Origin: Myxococcota bacterium
GTDB taxonomy: Bacteria > Myxococcota_C > UBA6777
DNA length: 64,000 bases
Reading direction: 5' to 3'
NCBI GenBank assembly: GCA_023150835.1
Contig: JAKLKB010000043.1
Coordinates: 9,422-73,421 of the forward strand
The position numbers were made by a program, and so were the translations under genes. The stretch's first letter is position 1. Each line of letters begins with the position of its first letter. Positions 54,184-62,789 of the stretch are shown here, piece by piece. The notes under the pieces were generated by a model that was not told the DNA's origin, did no database searches, and worked only from the letters and a program-made list of their open reading frames with translations.

Positions 54184-55410
54184 ATGTTGACAACGGATCT
54201 GATCCGCGTGAGCGAAAAAGGCGAGAGCATCGAGCCGCGCTACATCAAGATAGAGAAGTTAAAGTCCTTTGAAAAAGTCGAACGGCTGATCGAGGCATAC
54301 CGCGCACACGTCGGCAAGCCGAGGGGCGCGTTGGAAGAAGAGCTGAAAGATATCATTGGGGACGGAACGGACTTTCTCATGCAACGTGGCCTCGCCAAAC
54401 TGCTTGCGGATCGCTCAGAGTTTGTCGTGGTTTCCCCGCTTTCTCCGATCGAGTTGCGCCGAAAGATCTTTGAGACGGTTGCTCAGGTGCATCCTGTGAC
54501 GCAAACCCCCGATCTGCACCACCCGACCACACGCGAAGGGATCTTGGGCCAAGTAGCCGAAGAGTTGGGCGTGACCGAAGAAGTGATCGAACAGGCGTTG
54601 TATGCGGACTTGCAGGACGCTTACATCTTGGAGCGTTTTGAGGATATCGAAGCGGAAGCGCTCTTGCATCGGTACAATCTGGCCCTTGCGCAGGCGGTGT
54701 TGTTTCGGGCCAGCAAGATGCAAGTGTGGCTGCGCCAACCCGACGCCAAGCGGTTAAAGCAATTGATACGTTATCTGAAGTTCTTTCGGCTGATCGCGAC
54801 GGCTTCTTATGAGGGAGAAGATGTGCAGATCACGATCGATGGGCCGTCTTCGATGTTTCGGCTGAGCCAAAAATATGGGCTACAGATGGCGAACTTTTTA
54901 CCGGCTCTGTTGCTTTGTGAAGATTGGACGATGCGAGCGGATCTGTTGTGGGAAGAACGACGCGAACCGCGTGTTTTCTATCTCGACAGCCAGTGCGATC
55001 TGCATAGCCATTACCCCGATACAGGGGCTTATTTGACCGAAGAAGAAGAACACTTACGCCAACGTTGGGGGCAGTTGAAACTCGACTGGGAGCTTGTGCC
55101 ATCGAGTCGGGTGTTGCGACAAGGTAGCCGAGACGTGTGTGTGGTCGACTATCGCCTTGTTCATCCCGATGGACGGGAGGCATGGTTGGAGTTGTTGGGT
55201 TTTTGGCATCGCGATTCTTTGTTGAGACGCCTCGAACACCTGCGCATGTACGGCCCTTCTCACTTGATGGTTGCGGTGTCGACGCGGATGCGTGTGTCGG
55301 AGGAGGATTACGCCGATATCCCAGAGCAGGTGTATCTTTACAAGGATGTGATGCACCCCAAGCGCTTGGCCGAACGAGCCGAACAGATCGCAACCAAAGT
55401 GCAGGATTGA
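54184..55410 (+). CDS. Bax1-like nuclease (DUF790 family)
   Basis: ATG 54184 is chosen because MLTTDLIRVSEKGESIEPRY is the usual family start and GGAGGAG lies 9 bases upstream. The 408-residue protein has the DUF790/Bax1 features: the helical N-terminal region (VERLIEAYRAHVGKPRGALE), LAKLLADR, YNLALAQAVLFRASKMQVWL, and a C-terminal nuclease-like domain with LDWELVPSSRVLRQGSRDV, DYRLVHPDGREAWLELLGFW and LMVAVSTRM. In archaea Bax1 pairs with XPB as a structure-specific nuclease in DNA repair. The helicase gene immediately upstream supports the same role here. No UvrABC gene is present nearby. Confidence 0.88.
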   Translation: MLTTDLIRVSEKGESIEPRYIKIEKLKSFEKVERLIEAYRAHVGKPRGALEEELKDIIGDGTDFLMQRGLAKLLADRSEFVVVSPLSPIELRRKIFETVAQVHPVTQTPDLHHPTTREGILGQVAEELGVTEEVIEQALYADLQDAYILERFEDIEAEALLHRYNLALAQAVLFRASKMQVWLRQPDAKRLKQLIRYLKFFRLIATASYEGEDVQITIDGPSSMFRLSQKYGLQMANFLPALLLCEDWTMRADLLWEERREPRVFYLDSQCDLHSHYPDTGAYLTEEEEHLRQRWGQLKLDWELVPSSRVLRQGSRDVCVVDYRLVHPDGREAWLELLGFWHRDSLLRRLEHLRMYGPSHLMVAVSTRMRVSEEDYADIPEQVYLYKDVMHPKRLAERAEQIATKVQD

Positions 55411-55573
55411 GCCAACGCACAACGCACGCAAACAAGATCAAGATATTGACTTTTGGCGCGCTTCGGGGTCTGATACAGCGTTTGGATGAGCCATGTGCGG
55501 TGGATGGCGTGTGTTCGAACGCACGCATAGCCCATGCTGCTTGAATGCAGCAGACGACAAACCGAGGACAAGG

Positions 55574-56356
55574 ATGGATCTGCATATTTTGGGTGCAGAA
55601 GGCGGAGAGCTTTTTGGATACAAACCCGCCAGCTTTCTGTTTCAAGAGGATCTGTTGATCGATGCAGGTTCGATATGCTCGACGTTGCGCCTTGAGGCGC
55701 TGTTGCAGATCGAACACGTTTTTTTGAGCCATACCCACCTCGATCACATCAAAGATCTGGGCTTGTTGGCGGACCTGTTGACGGGCTTGCACTCCAAGCC
55801 GCTCAAGATCTATGGAACGGCTGATGTCCTCAAAACGCTGCGCGAACACTACTTTAACAATAAGATCTGGCCGGATTTTACGCAGATTCCGCCGCCGCCG
55901 ATGATGCCAGTGCTTGAACTGGTCGAACTCGAACCGATGGTGACAGTGCATCTACCGGGCGATCGAAGTGTTTTGCCGATTCCTGTGCATCATACCGTCC
56001 CAACATGCGCCTTTTTGGTGATGTGGCCCGGGCATAGTTTTCTCTATAGCGCCGATACAGGCCCCACAGATCTGTTGTGGCAAGTCGCCAACCAACGCGA
56101 CGATCTGCGCGGACTGATCTTGGATGTCGCGTTTCCGATCCGTATGCAGATGATCGCGAACCTCGCCAAGCACCTCACCCCCCAGACCGCCAAAGAAGAA
56201 CTGCGCAAACTCAAGCGCGATATCCCGATCTATTATTTCCATCTCAAGCCGGCCTTTTACCAAGAGATGGTCGATGAGATGGCGCAGATCTTACCGGGAA
56301 TGGGGACGATCTTGCGATCAGGGCAAGAACTTTGGTTGGGGTCCGGACCCGCTTGA
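55574..56356 (+). CDS. Metallo-beta-lactamase-fold phosphodiesterase, cAMP phosphodiesterase class II-like
   Basis: ATG 55574 with GAGGAC upstream gives 260 residues. The metal motif HTHLDH (FLSHTHLDHIKDL), the preceding LLIDAGS and SICSTLRLEA, and the later HHTVPTCAFLV, YSADTGPTD and FHLKPAF fit the MBL-fold branch that includes class II 3',5'-cyclic-nucleotide phosphodiesterases. It could hydrolyse cAMP or cGMP in the cytosol; the family also contains RNA- or thiol-ester-cleaving members, so the substrate is uncertain. It is in the same run as helicase and nuclease genes, and its stop overlaps or adjoins the folC frame. Confidence 0.8.
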   Translation: MDLHILGAEGGELFGYKPASFLFQEDLLIDAGSICSTLRLEALLQIEHVFLSHTHLDHIKDLGLLADLLTGLHSKPLKIYGTADVLKTLREHYFNNKIWPDFTQIPPPPMMPVLELVELEPMVTVHLPGDRSVLPIPVHHTVPTCAFLVMWPGHSFLYSADTGPTDLLWQVANQRDDLRGLILDVAFPIRMQMIANLAKHLTPQTAKEELRKLKRDIPIYYFHLKPAFYQEMVDEMAQILPGMGTILRSGQELWLGSGPA

Positions 56357-56394
56357 AAAAATATCGCAAAAACGAGGATGCTGCCCGCGCCTCA

Positions 56395-57747
56395 ATGGAT
56401 ATCGATCCGATAACGCCGCCCGTCTTTGACGAGATCACCTATCAAACCCAACTCAAGGGTCTTTTTGAGCTACGACGCGGCGTAGAGTCGCGTGGACTCG
56501 AAGGGATGCGTGCGCTCTGGGACGCGCTCGGACGTCCAGCCGAGGGGATTCCTTGTATCCAAGTTGCGGGAACCAACGGCAAAGGCTCCGTGTGTGCGTG
56601 GCTTTCTTCGATATGTTGCGCAAGCGGCGTGCGAGTGGGCTTGTTCACAAGCCCCCACCTTGTACATTTTCGAGAGCGCTTTCGCATCAATGATCGCGAT
56701 GTATCGGACGAAAGGATCGCTCACCACCTTCCTCGCATCCTTCAAGTAGCCCACGAAACGGGCTACCCTCCGCTGTTTTTCGAGATCGTCACCGCGCTAG
56801 GTTTGTGCTTATTCGCCGAAGCCCAAGTCGAATGGATCATCCTCGAAGTGGGGCTTGGAGGGCGCCTCGACGCAACCACCGTGTTTCCTGCGGTCGCGTC
56901 AGTGATCACCTCGATCGGGCTAGATCATTGTGCTTGGCTTGGCGATACACACGCAGCGATCGCACGAGAAAAAGCCGGAATCTTTCGCCCCAACGTCCCT
57001 GCATGGATCGGTCACGTCCCCGAAGAGGCCGCCACGATCATCCAACAAGAAGCCCTCGCGCACCAAGTCTCCGCCGTCCAATGGGCAGGCGTAGACTTTT
57101 GCGTTGACGCCCGACCTTCACAGATCCCCACAGCAGAAAGCCTCTGCTTTGTTGGAGAAGGCGAAGTGATCGAGGGCTTGTGTGTCCCACTTCGCGGCGA
57201 GCACCAGCACCGCAATCTTGCGCTTGCGTTGGCCGTCGCGTTGGGGCAACGCAAACAAAACTGGCGCATCACCGAAGAAGCGTTGCGTCAAGGCGTCCAA
57301 CAAGTCCGATGGGCCGGTCGCTTGCAACGGATCGAATGGAAAGAGCGGGTGGTGTGGTTAGATGGTGCGCATAACCCTGAAGCAGCGGTTGTTTTGGCCG
57401 ATGCGCTGGTTTCGATTCGACCCGCTGTGCTGATATTTGGCGCGATGCAAGACAAAGATATCCACGCAACGCTGCGCCCGCTGCTGGGCTGTGTCCGTCA
57501 CACCATCTATTGCGCCGCCCACAGTCCACGCGCATGGTCGGCCTCTTCACTACAACAAGTGGCCCAAGAGATCGATTCATCCCGAACAAGCGAAGTATCC
57601 GACGATCTCGCCGATGCGCTGAACAAAGCCCACACACAAAGTCAAAAAGGCGATGCCATCGTCTTGGCGGGTTCGTTGTATCTTGTCGGCGAAGCTCTCC
57701 AACTGCTTCTTGGTGCTTCACCCTCTCCCACACAACACACCGCATAG
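56395..57747 (+). CDS. folC: Folylpolyglutamate synthase / dihydrofolate synthase
   Basis: The 450-residue protein has the Mur-ligase-like core of FolC: the P-loop VAGTNGKGS, the folate-specific GLFTSPHLVHFRERF, EVGLGGRLDATTV, SIGLDH, REKAGIFRP, and WLDGAHNPEA in the last domain. FolC adds glutamate to folates and may also make dihydrofolate from dihydropteroate, in the cytosol. Start choice is uncertain: ATG 56395 lacks a good site, and the frame continues upstream through a TTG at 56353 that overlaps the stop of the preceding gene (TTGA), which would couple translation. It is followed after about 230 bp by a Ser/Thr kinase gene. Confidence 0.92.
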   Translation: MDIDPITPPVFDEITYQTQLKGLFELRRGVESRGLEGMRALWDALGRPAEGIPCIQVAGTNGKGSVCAWLSSICCASGVRVGLFTSPHLVHFRERFRINDRDVSDERIAHHLPRILQVAHETGYPPLFFEIVTALGLCLFAEAQVEWIILEVGLGGRLDATTVFPAVASVITSIGLDHCAWLGDTHAAIAREKAGIFRPNVPAWIGHVPEEAATIIQQEALAHQVSAVQWAGVDFCVDARPSQIPTAESLCFVGEGEVIEGLCVPLRGEHQHRNLALALAVALGQRKQNWRITEEALRQGVQQVRWAGRLQRIEWKERVVWLDGAHNPEAAVVLADALVSIRPAVLIFGAMQDKDIHATLRPLLGCVRHTIYCAAHSPRAWSASSLQQVAQEIDSSRTSEVSDDLADALNKAHTQSQKGDAIVLAGSLYLVGEALQLLLGASPSPTQHTA

Positions 57748-57979
57748 CCCGCAACACACTCGGAGCGGGCACGAGATCGGCAAACGTCGATCTAGGCGGA
57801 TACACCGCAGATCGCATAGCCCGCAGCACGCTTGGATCGAGCAAAGATGGATTTTCCATGCTTCGTGTTGCAACAGCGCCGCCTTGGTGGTAGATTCCTG
57901 TGCTTGTTGGGTCAGAGGTTTGGATGCAGACAAAGCGTTGAAGAAAACAACGACAGCACGGTGGCTAGAGGCGTAAAAG

Positions 57980-60814
57980 ATGGCAGAGCGAGATTGGTTG
58001 ATCGGTAGAGTCCTTGGAAAGTACCGGCTGGAAAAACAGATCGGCGCAGGTGCTTTTGCAAGCATCTACGAAGCGATGCACATCCACTTGCATGTCCCCT
58101 TTGCGATCAAGATCTTGCACCCGGCCTTTGCCAACGAAGACGAAGTCTTACGGCGTTTCTTTCGAGAGGCTCGCGCAGCAAGCCAACTTCAGCACGAAAA
58201 CGTCGTGTTTATCGCAGATTACGATGTCGAAGAAGGCGTCGGCCCCTACATCGTGATGGAATACCTCGAAGGCGACACACTCAAAAAATTCCTGAGCCAA
58301 CACCGCCAACTCCCGTTGGATTTAGTGGGCGAGATCGCACGTCAGATCTGCCTTGCTTTGGGACAAGCCCACCGAAAAAACATCGTCCACCGCGATCTCA
58401 AGCCAGAAAATATCTTCTTGGTGCAACGCGAGATGGGGCGCGTCTTGGTCAAAGTCCTCGACTTTGGCATCGCTCACCTCGGAAAAGTTGCCGACGCCAT
58501 CACAGGTTCGCGCTTGATCGGAACTCCCGTATACATGGCCCCTGAGCAGTTTCGTGGCGTCGCTCAGTCCCCAAGCATCGATATCTACTCCTTTGGCGTC
58601 ATCCTTTACGAGATGCTCACCGGGCAAACTCCCTTTATTGGACACAATGTCCAGCAACTCGGGATCGAACATATCTTGATGCCCGCTCCCGAACTTGCCG
58701 ACGGGTTTCCCCCCGGACTGCGCCAACTCCAAGCCCGCCTTCTCGGAAAAACCCCCGAAGAACGGCCATCAAGCATGGAAGAAGTCTGGATGTTGATGGC
58801 TCCCGCTCTCGATCCCGAAGGGCGCTATCCTCATTGGCATCGCCAAGATCAACACATCTTTACAGGCGCGCTGATGCCCGCTGTTTCGCTCTCTTCTCCC
58901 GAAGCGATCAGCTATCCGCGCATCGATAACGGCAACCGCCATCCGATCCCCGTTTCTGTAAGCGACACCCAAGATCAAGCCCCCCAATCCGTCAACGACA
59001 CACACGACGGACCCGATCAACTACCCGATGCTGCCGCCTTCTCCGAAGATATCCGCCCCACCTCTGTCGGCCCGCTCCCTTCGGGTTCTGCCAGCGATCT
59101 GCTCGCTTCTCTCCGTCCCTCCGAAGAAGAAGACATCTTCGAAGGGGCCGAAACCATGGTCGGCCCCCTGCGCAACCCGCTCTCAGATCATCCAAGCAGC
59201 GGCCAAGTCTACCAAACCCTGCGTATGCCAAGCTACACAGACGATCACGACCTCTCCACCAACGATATCCCAACCACCGAATTTTCCACCGATCTGAACT
59301 TGCCCGTCTACGGCGGTGCAGCGGGCCGAAACCACGCCTCTCCTACCCCGCCACCCAGCCAAGACGAACAAGCCAACAAGAAGGCTCTCGCCCAAAAAAG
59401 CGGCACTTACGCTAGACCTCCCATGCTTCCGGACTTTTTGCAAGCCGATACCAAAGACTCATTCCCACCGCCAACTCGCCCACCCCACCGCTCAGAAAAT
59501 GAACAAGCCCTCTCCGCCGAAGACCTGCTCGACGAAGAGACCCCCAACCCGACGCTTGGGGAGCCGCCTTTGCCCGCAAAACCCCCGATGCTCGGGAAAT
59601 CACCTTTGTCCGAAAAACCCCCGATGCTCGGGAAATCACCTTTGTCCGAAAAACCCCCGATGCTCGGGAAATCACCTTTGTCCGAAAAACCCCCGATGCT
59701 CGGGAAATCACCTTTGTCCGAAAAATCGTCTTTGCTTGAAGAGTCCGACTCCTTCTCTCTCGAAGAAAGCGCCCTTGTCATCGAAGAAGACAAGCCTCCC
59801 CCAAGCGCCCCCCATCTTGCCGCCCTGCGCGAAGCCCAAGACCTTGATCTTGTGATCCACGATATGGGCGATCAACTCTGGGAAGATCACGATCACGAAG
59901 ACGCCGTCGGACCTGAGATCCCGATCAAGCGGGTCCCACAGATGACCAACGGCAGTGCAGACGATGTTCCGCAACTGACCGAGATATCCACGCACGCACA
60001 TCGCCATGCCCCTGACAACCCCGATGAAGATAGCCTGCAAGTGACCGAGATATCGATGCACTCGAATTATGCGATGGGCGGGTTCTCTCCCGCCCCTGCC
60101 TTCGCCACTTCGGCCAGCTTTCCCGCTCCGCCCAACGCACGTGTCTCTTCCGACTTTTCCCAACTCTCTACCGTCCGCACGCGCAATCCCCTAAGTACCC
60201 CTCCCCCCAACGATACAGTCGCCGAACTCGATATCCTCCCCTCCCCCACCCGCAGCGCCCCACCGCGAAATGTCCCACCACCCAAGATCCCGCTCACCGT
60301 CGGTGTTGCCGGCCTCCCATCCACTCGCGTGTACGCAGACACCACCCCCGACCCACACGATCCACACGATTGGCAGCGTGAACGCCTTCCCTCCGTCCTT
60401 CGGCCCGTTTGGGATTTCTATCGACGCATGAACCCTCTCGAACGCCGTCTCCTGATGATGGTTTGGGTTGGTGTGGTCTTGGTGATCTTGAGCGTCCTTT
60501 GGCTGCTTTGGCCCGAAGTGTCTCCTCCATCCAAACCCGAGCCACCCCCTCGTGCGCGCATCACCCGCCCCAATCAAGAGATCGAGATCCGTTTCATCTC
60601 GGGCTTGATCGGCCGACAACCCATCAAAGTCTTCAGCGAAAATGGCCGCTATCTCGGAACGACGCCCATGTCCGTTCGCGGACGCCCACAAAAAGTCATC
60701 CGCTATCGCCTCGAACCTTCCGATCCCAACGAACGCCGCTATCAAACCACACAATGCGATATCCTGTTCGATCCCAACAAAACTCAGATCACCCTCGAAC
60801 TCACACCACGCTAA
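57980..60814 (+). CDS. Transmembrane Ser/Thr protein kinase with long Pro/Ser linker
   Basis: ATG 57980 follows AGAGGCG. The 944-residue product has a complete Hanks-type kinase in residues 10-280: IGAGAFASIYEA, FAIKILHP with Lys, HRDLKPENIF, DFGIAHLG and GTPVYMAPEQF. The long linker contains four exact copies of KPPMLGKSPLSE (36-bp units) and two TEIS phrases (QLTEISTHAHRH, QVTEISMHSNY). A membrane helix (LMMVWVGVVLVILSVLWLLW) lies at about residue 830, and a PEGA-like domain of about 80 residues ends the protein. It would link an external signal to cytosolic phosphorylation. It is last in the plus-strand run after folC, and no PP2C phosphatase is nearby. Confidence 0.92.
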   Translation: MAERDWLIGRVLGKYRLEKQIGAGAFASIYEAMHIHLHVPFAIKILHPAFANEDEVLRRFFREARAASQLQHENVVFIADYDVEEGVGPYIVMEYLEGDTLKKFLSQHRQLPLDLVGEIARQICLALGQAHRKNIVHRDLKPENIFLVQREMGRVLVKVLDFGIAHLGKVADAITGSRLIGTPVYMAPEQFRGVAQSPSIDIYSFGVILYEMLTGQTPFIGHNVQQLGIEHILMPAPELADGFPPGLRQLQARLLGKTPEERPSSMEEVWMLMAPALDPEGRYPHWHRQDQHIFTGALMPAVSLSSPEAISYPRIDNGNRHPIPVSVSDTQDQAPQSVNDTHDGPDQLPDAAAFSEDIRPTSVGPLPSGSASDLLASLRPSEEEDIFEGAETMVGPLRNPLSDHPSSGQVYQTLRMPSYTDDHDLSTNDIPTTEFSTDLNLPVYGGAAGRNHASPTPPPSQDEQANKKALAQKSGTYARPPMLPDFLQADTKDSFPPPTRPPHRSENEQALSAEDLLDEETPNPTLGEPPLPAKPPMLGKSPLSEKPPMLGKSPLSEKPPMLGKSPLSEKPPMLGKSPLSEKSSLLEESDSFSLEESALVIEEDKPPPSAPHLAALREAQDLDLVIHDMGDQLWEDHDHEDAVGPEIPIKRVPQMTNGSADDVPQLTEISTHAHRHAPDNPDEDSLQVTEISMHSNYAMGGFSPAPAFATSASFPAPPNARVSSDFSQLSTVRTRNPLSTPPPNDTVAELDILPSPTRSAPPRNVPPPKIPLTVGVAGLPSTRVYADTTPDPHDPHDWQRERLPSVLRPVWDFYRRMNPLERRLLMMVWVGVVLVILSVLWLLWPEVSPPSKPEPPPRARITRPNQEIEIRFISGLIGRQPIKVFSENGRYLGTTPMSVRGRPQKVIRYRLEPSDPNERRYQTTQCDILFDPNKTQITLELTPR
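59579..59722 (+). repeat. 36-bp in-frame tandem repeat, 4 exact units
   Basis: Four identical units beginning aaacccccgatgctcggg encode KPPMLGKSPLSE in the kinase linker. The exact match implies recent expansion. Confidence 0.95.
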
Positions 60815-60854
60815 ACGCCGCTGCTCTAGCCTCCTACGATCTCCCAAAGAGCTC

Positions 60855-60967
60855 ACACGAAATCCGAATGATGTATACACAAAAGAGAGTACGTAGACGC
60901 CCTATTCTTGGGCAGTCACAGCGGGCTACCCCTACGTTTTACGATCACGCACCCTGCGGATTTCGTC
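60855..60967 (-). repeat. Dispersed repeat family B, copy 13
   Basis: Minus-strand copy with a diverged stem (GGGCAGTC against GGCTACCC) between the convergent kinase and FliK-like genes. Its end touches the stop of the latter. Confidence 0.8.
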
Positions 60968-61558
60968 TCAGTCGTCGTCTTCGTGTTCGTGTTTTCCTTG
61001 GCGGACAAGAACGACTTCGAGCTTTTGCACGCGGATGCCTCGGCTGTGCAAGTGATCTTTGAGGGCAGGAAGCCGTTGTTTGAGGGTGTGGCGCACTCCT
61101 GCATTCGGTGCAAGCAACGTTGCAGAAAGAACTTTGTTTTGAAAAGAGATGCGGATCTGCAAACCTCCTAAAACCTCTTGCTTGAGTTCGATCCAGTATT
61201 CGTGCGCTCCTTCGGCGGCTTGGCCGACCAAGACTTGCCCGCCGAGCTTGGACATGACGTCTTGTGGGTTTGGAGCCTCACGCTGCGGGAGGCTGTGTAG
61301 CACATCACCTCGTGGACTGAGCAGATCGATATCTTGGATGCCCCCACGCGCATAAGGATCGCTGTACGCCGTCGGCACGCTGTGCGCTCCCACCCGCACC
61401 AAGGCGCTCGGAGATACCACCACTTCAGGAGGTTTGCGCAACGTCGGATTGCCCGTCATAAACGGATCGATCGCTTCGCTTTCGACCTCCAAGGCACGTT
61501 GCTCTTGATGTTTCTTCTGAAGAGAGCGGGATATCCGCCCGCTCGCCTTACGCGCCAT
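60968..61558 (-). CDS. FliK/SctP-like C-terminal domain protein
   Basis: ATG 61558 follows GGGAGG. The 196-residue product has a basic N-terminus (RKASGRISRSLQKKHQEQRA), a flexible middle, and a C-terminal segment (about residues 125-180): LKQEVLGGLQIRISFQNKVL then ALKDHLHSRGIRVQKLEVVL. This follows the pattern of the FliK/SctP hook- or needle-length control domain (flg_hook). Such proteins switch substrate specificity of flagellar or type III secretion. No flagellar or T3SS genes are in this window, so it is an orphan by position and the assignment rests only on the C-terminal pattern. It ends in a poly-Asp tail (HEHEDDD). Confidence 0.6.
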   Translation of the reverse strand: MARKASGRISRSLQKKHQEQRALEVESEAIDPFMTGNPTLRKPPEVVVSPSALVRVGAHSVPTAYSDPYARGGIQDIDLLSPRGDVLHSLPQREAPNPQDVMSKLGGQVLVGQAAEGAHEYWIELKQEVLGGLQIRISFQNKVLSATLLAPNAGVRHTLKQRLPALKDHLHSRGIRVQKLEVVLVRQGKHEHEDDD

Positions 61559-61603
61559 GCTCGCCTCCCTCTCGCCTCAACACTTCCCGTCGCACGGCAG
61601 AGA

Positions 61604-62731
61604 CTAAGCACGCATCAAAGAGCGTGCGATCACGATGCGCTGCACTTCGCTGGTTCCTTCGTAGATGGTCGTCACTTTGCAATCCCGCAATCGGCGTTCG
61701 AGCGAATGAAGCTGCGTGCAGCCTTCTTCTCCAAGCAATGTGACGGCTTGTTGGCAGATACGGTTGGCTGACTCCGTCGCAAAAGCTTTTGCCATCGCAG
61801 CTTGGGCGGAAAAAGGCTTACGTTGATCCTTCAACCACGCCGCCCGCAAGATCAGCGCTCGCGCAGCCAAAAGCTCCGACTCCATCTGAGCGATCTGTGC
61901 GCGCTCTTCGCCAAGCAACGAACGCCCTTGTTGTCGCAGCCCTTCGCGCAAATCCTCCATCGCCCCTTTTGCGATGCCCCACGCTTGCGAAGAAACACCG
62001 ATCCGACCGCCATCAAGCGCAGTCATCGCGATCCGAAAACCGCCACCTTTTTCGCTCAAACGACGCGCTTCCACAGGGATCGAACAGTCCCCGAAGTGCA
62101 GCGAAACCGTCGAGGAGGCGCGCAGCCCCATCTTGTCTTCCTTGCGACCGATCGAAAAGCCTACATCATCGGGCTGTACAAGCACCGTACTGATCCCTCG
62201 GCTGCCTTCACCATTGTCGCGCACCCAGACCACAAACACCCCTGCATGCGTTCCCGAAGAGATCCATGTCTTTTCTCCGTTGATGATCCCGCACTCTCCG
62301 TCGATCTGCATCTGCGTTCGCAACGACGCCGCATCCGAACCCGCACCCGGCTCCGATAACGCGAATGAACCCGCGACAAATCCCCCCGACAAGATCGGCA
62401 AAAGATAACGCGCTTGTTGTTCGGGTGTCGCAAAACGCGAAAGCACCTCGGCCACCATACTGCTCACCGCCACCGTCACCGCCGTCGCGCTACACGCCTG
62501 CGCCAACTCCATAATCGAGAGCGCATACGCCACCGTCGTGGCCCCCGGCCCTCCACAGGCTTTTGAGACGGTCAGTCCGACCAATCCCTCCCGCGCATAC
62601 GCCTGCAACGTCTCCGCTGGAAAGTGTTCTTGTTGTTCCCAACGCCCCGCATACGGCGCAACCGCGCTGCGCGCAAAAGCCCGCGCACGCCTTTGTATGT
62701 CCTGTTCTTCCGAAGATATCTGGAAATCCAT
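61604..62731 (-). CDS. Acyl-CoA dehydrogenase
   Basis: ATG 62731 behind GGAGAGAG is chosen. The 375-residue protein is of normal family length with all three parts. The helical N-domain runs from the start. The beta domain has FALSEPGAGSDAASL and NGEKTWISSGTHAG, which bind FAD. The C-domain ends with KVTTIYEGTSEVQRIVIARS; its Glu is in the position of the catalytic base in short-chain enzymes. It would oxidise a CoA thioester in the cytosol and pass electrons to ETF. The substrate is not deducible. The preceding EamA gene lies about 60 bp upstream on the same strand. Confidence 0.93.
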   Translation of the reverse strand: MDFQISSEEQDIQRRARAFARSAVAPYAGRWEQQEHFPAETLQAYAREGLVGLTVSKACGGPGATTVAYALSIMELAQACSATAVTVAVSSMVAEVLSRFATPEQQARYLLPILSGGFVAGSFALSEPGAGSDAASLRTQMQIDGECGIINGEKTWISSGTHAGVFVVWVRDNGEGSRGISTVLVQPDDVGFSIGRKEDKMGLRASSTVSLHFGDCSIPVEARRLSEKGGGFRIAMTALDGGRIGVSSQAWGIAKGAMEDLREGLRQQGRSLLGEERAQIAQMESELLAARALILRAAWLKDQRKPFSAQAAMAKAFATESANRICQQAVTLLGEEGCTQLHSLERRLRDCKVTTIYEGTSEVQRIVIARSLMRA

Positions 62732-62789
62732 CGCTCTCTCCACCTCTACCGACGCGCCCTATGTCGGCGCGCAAAACACAAGGCCCCCA

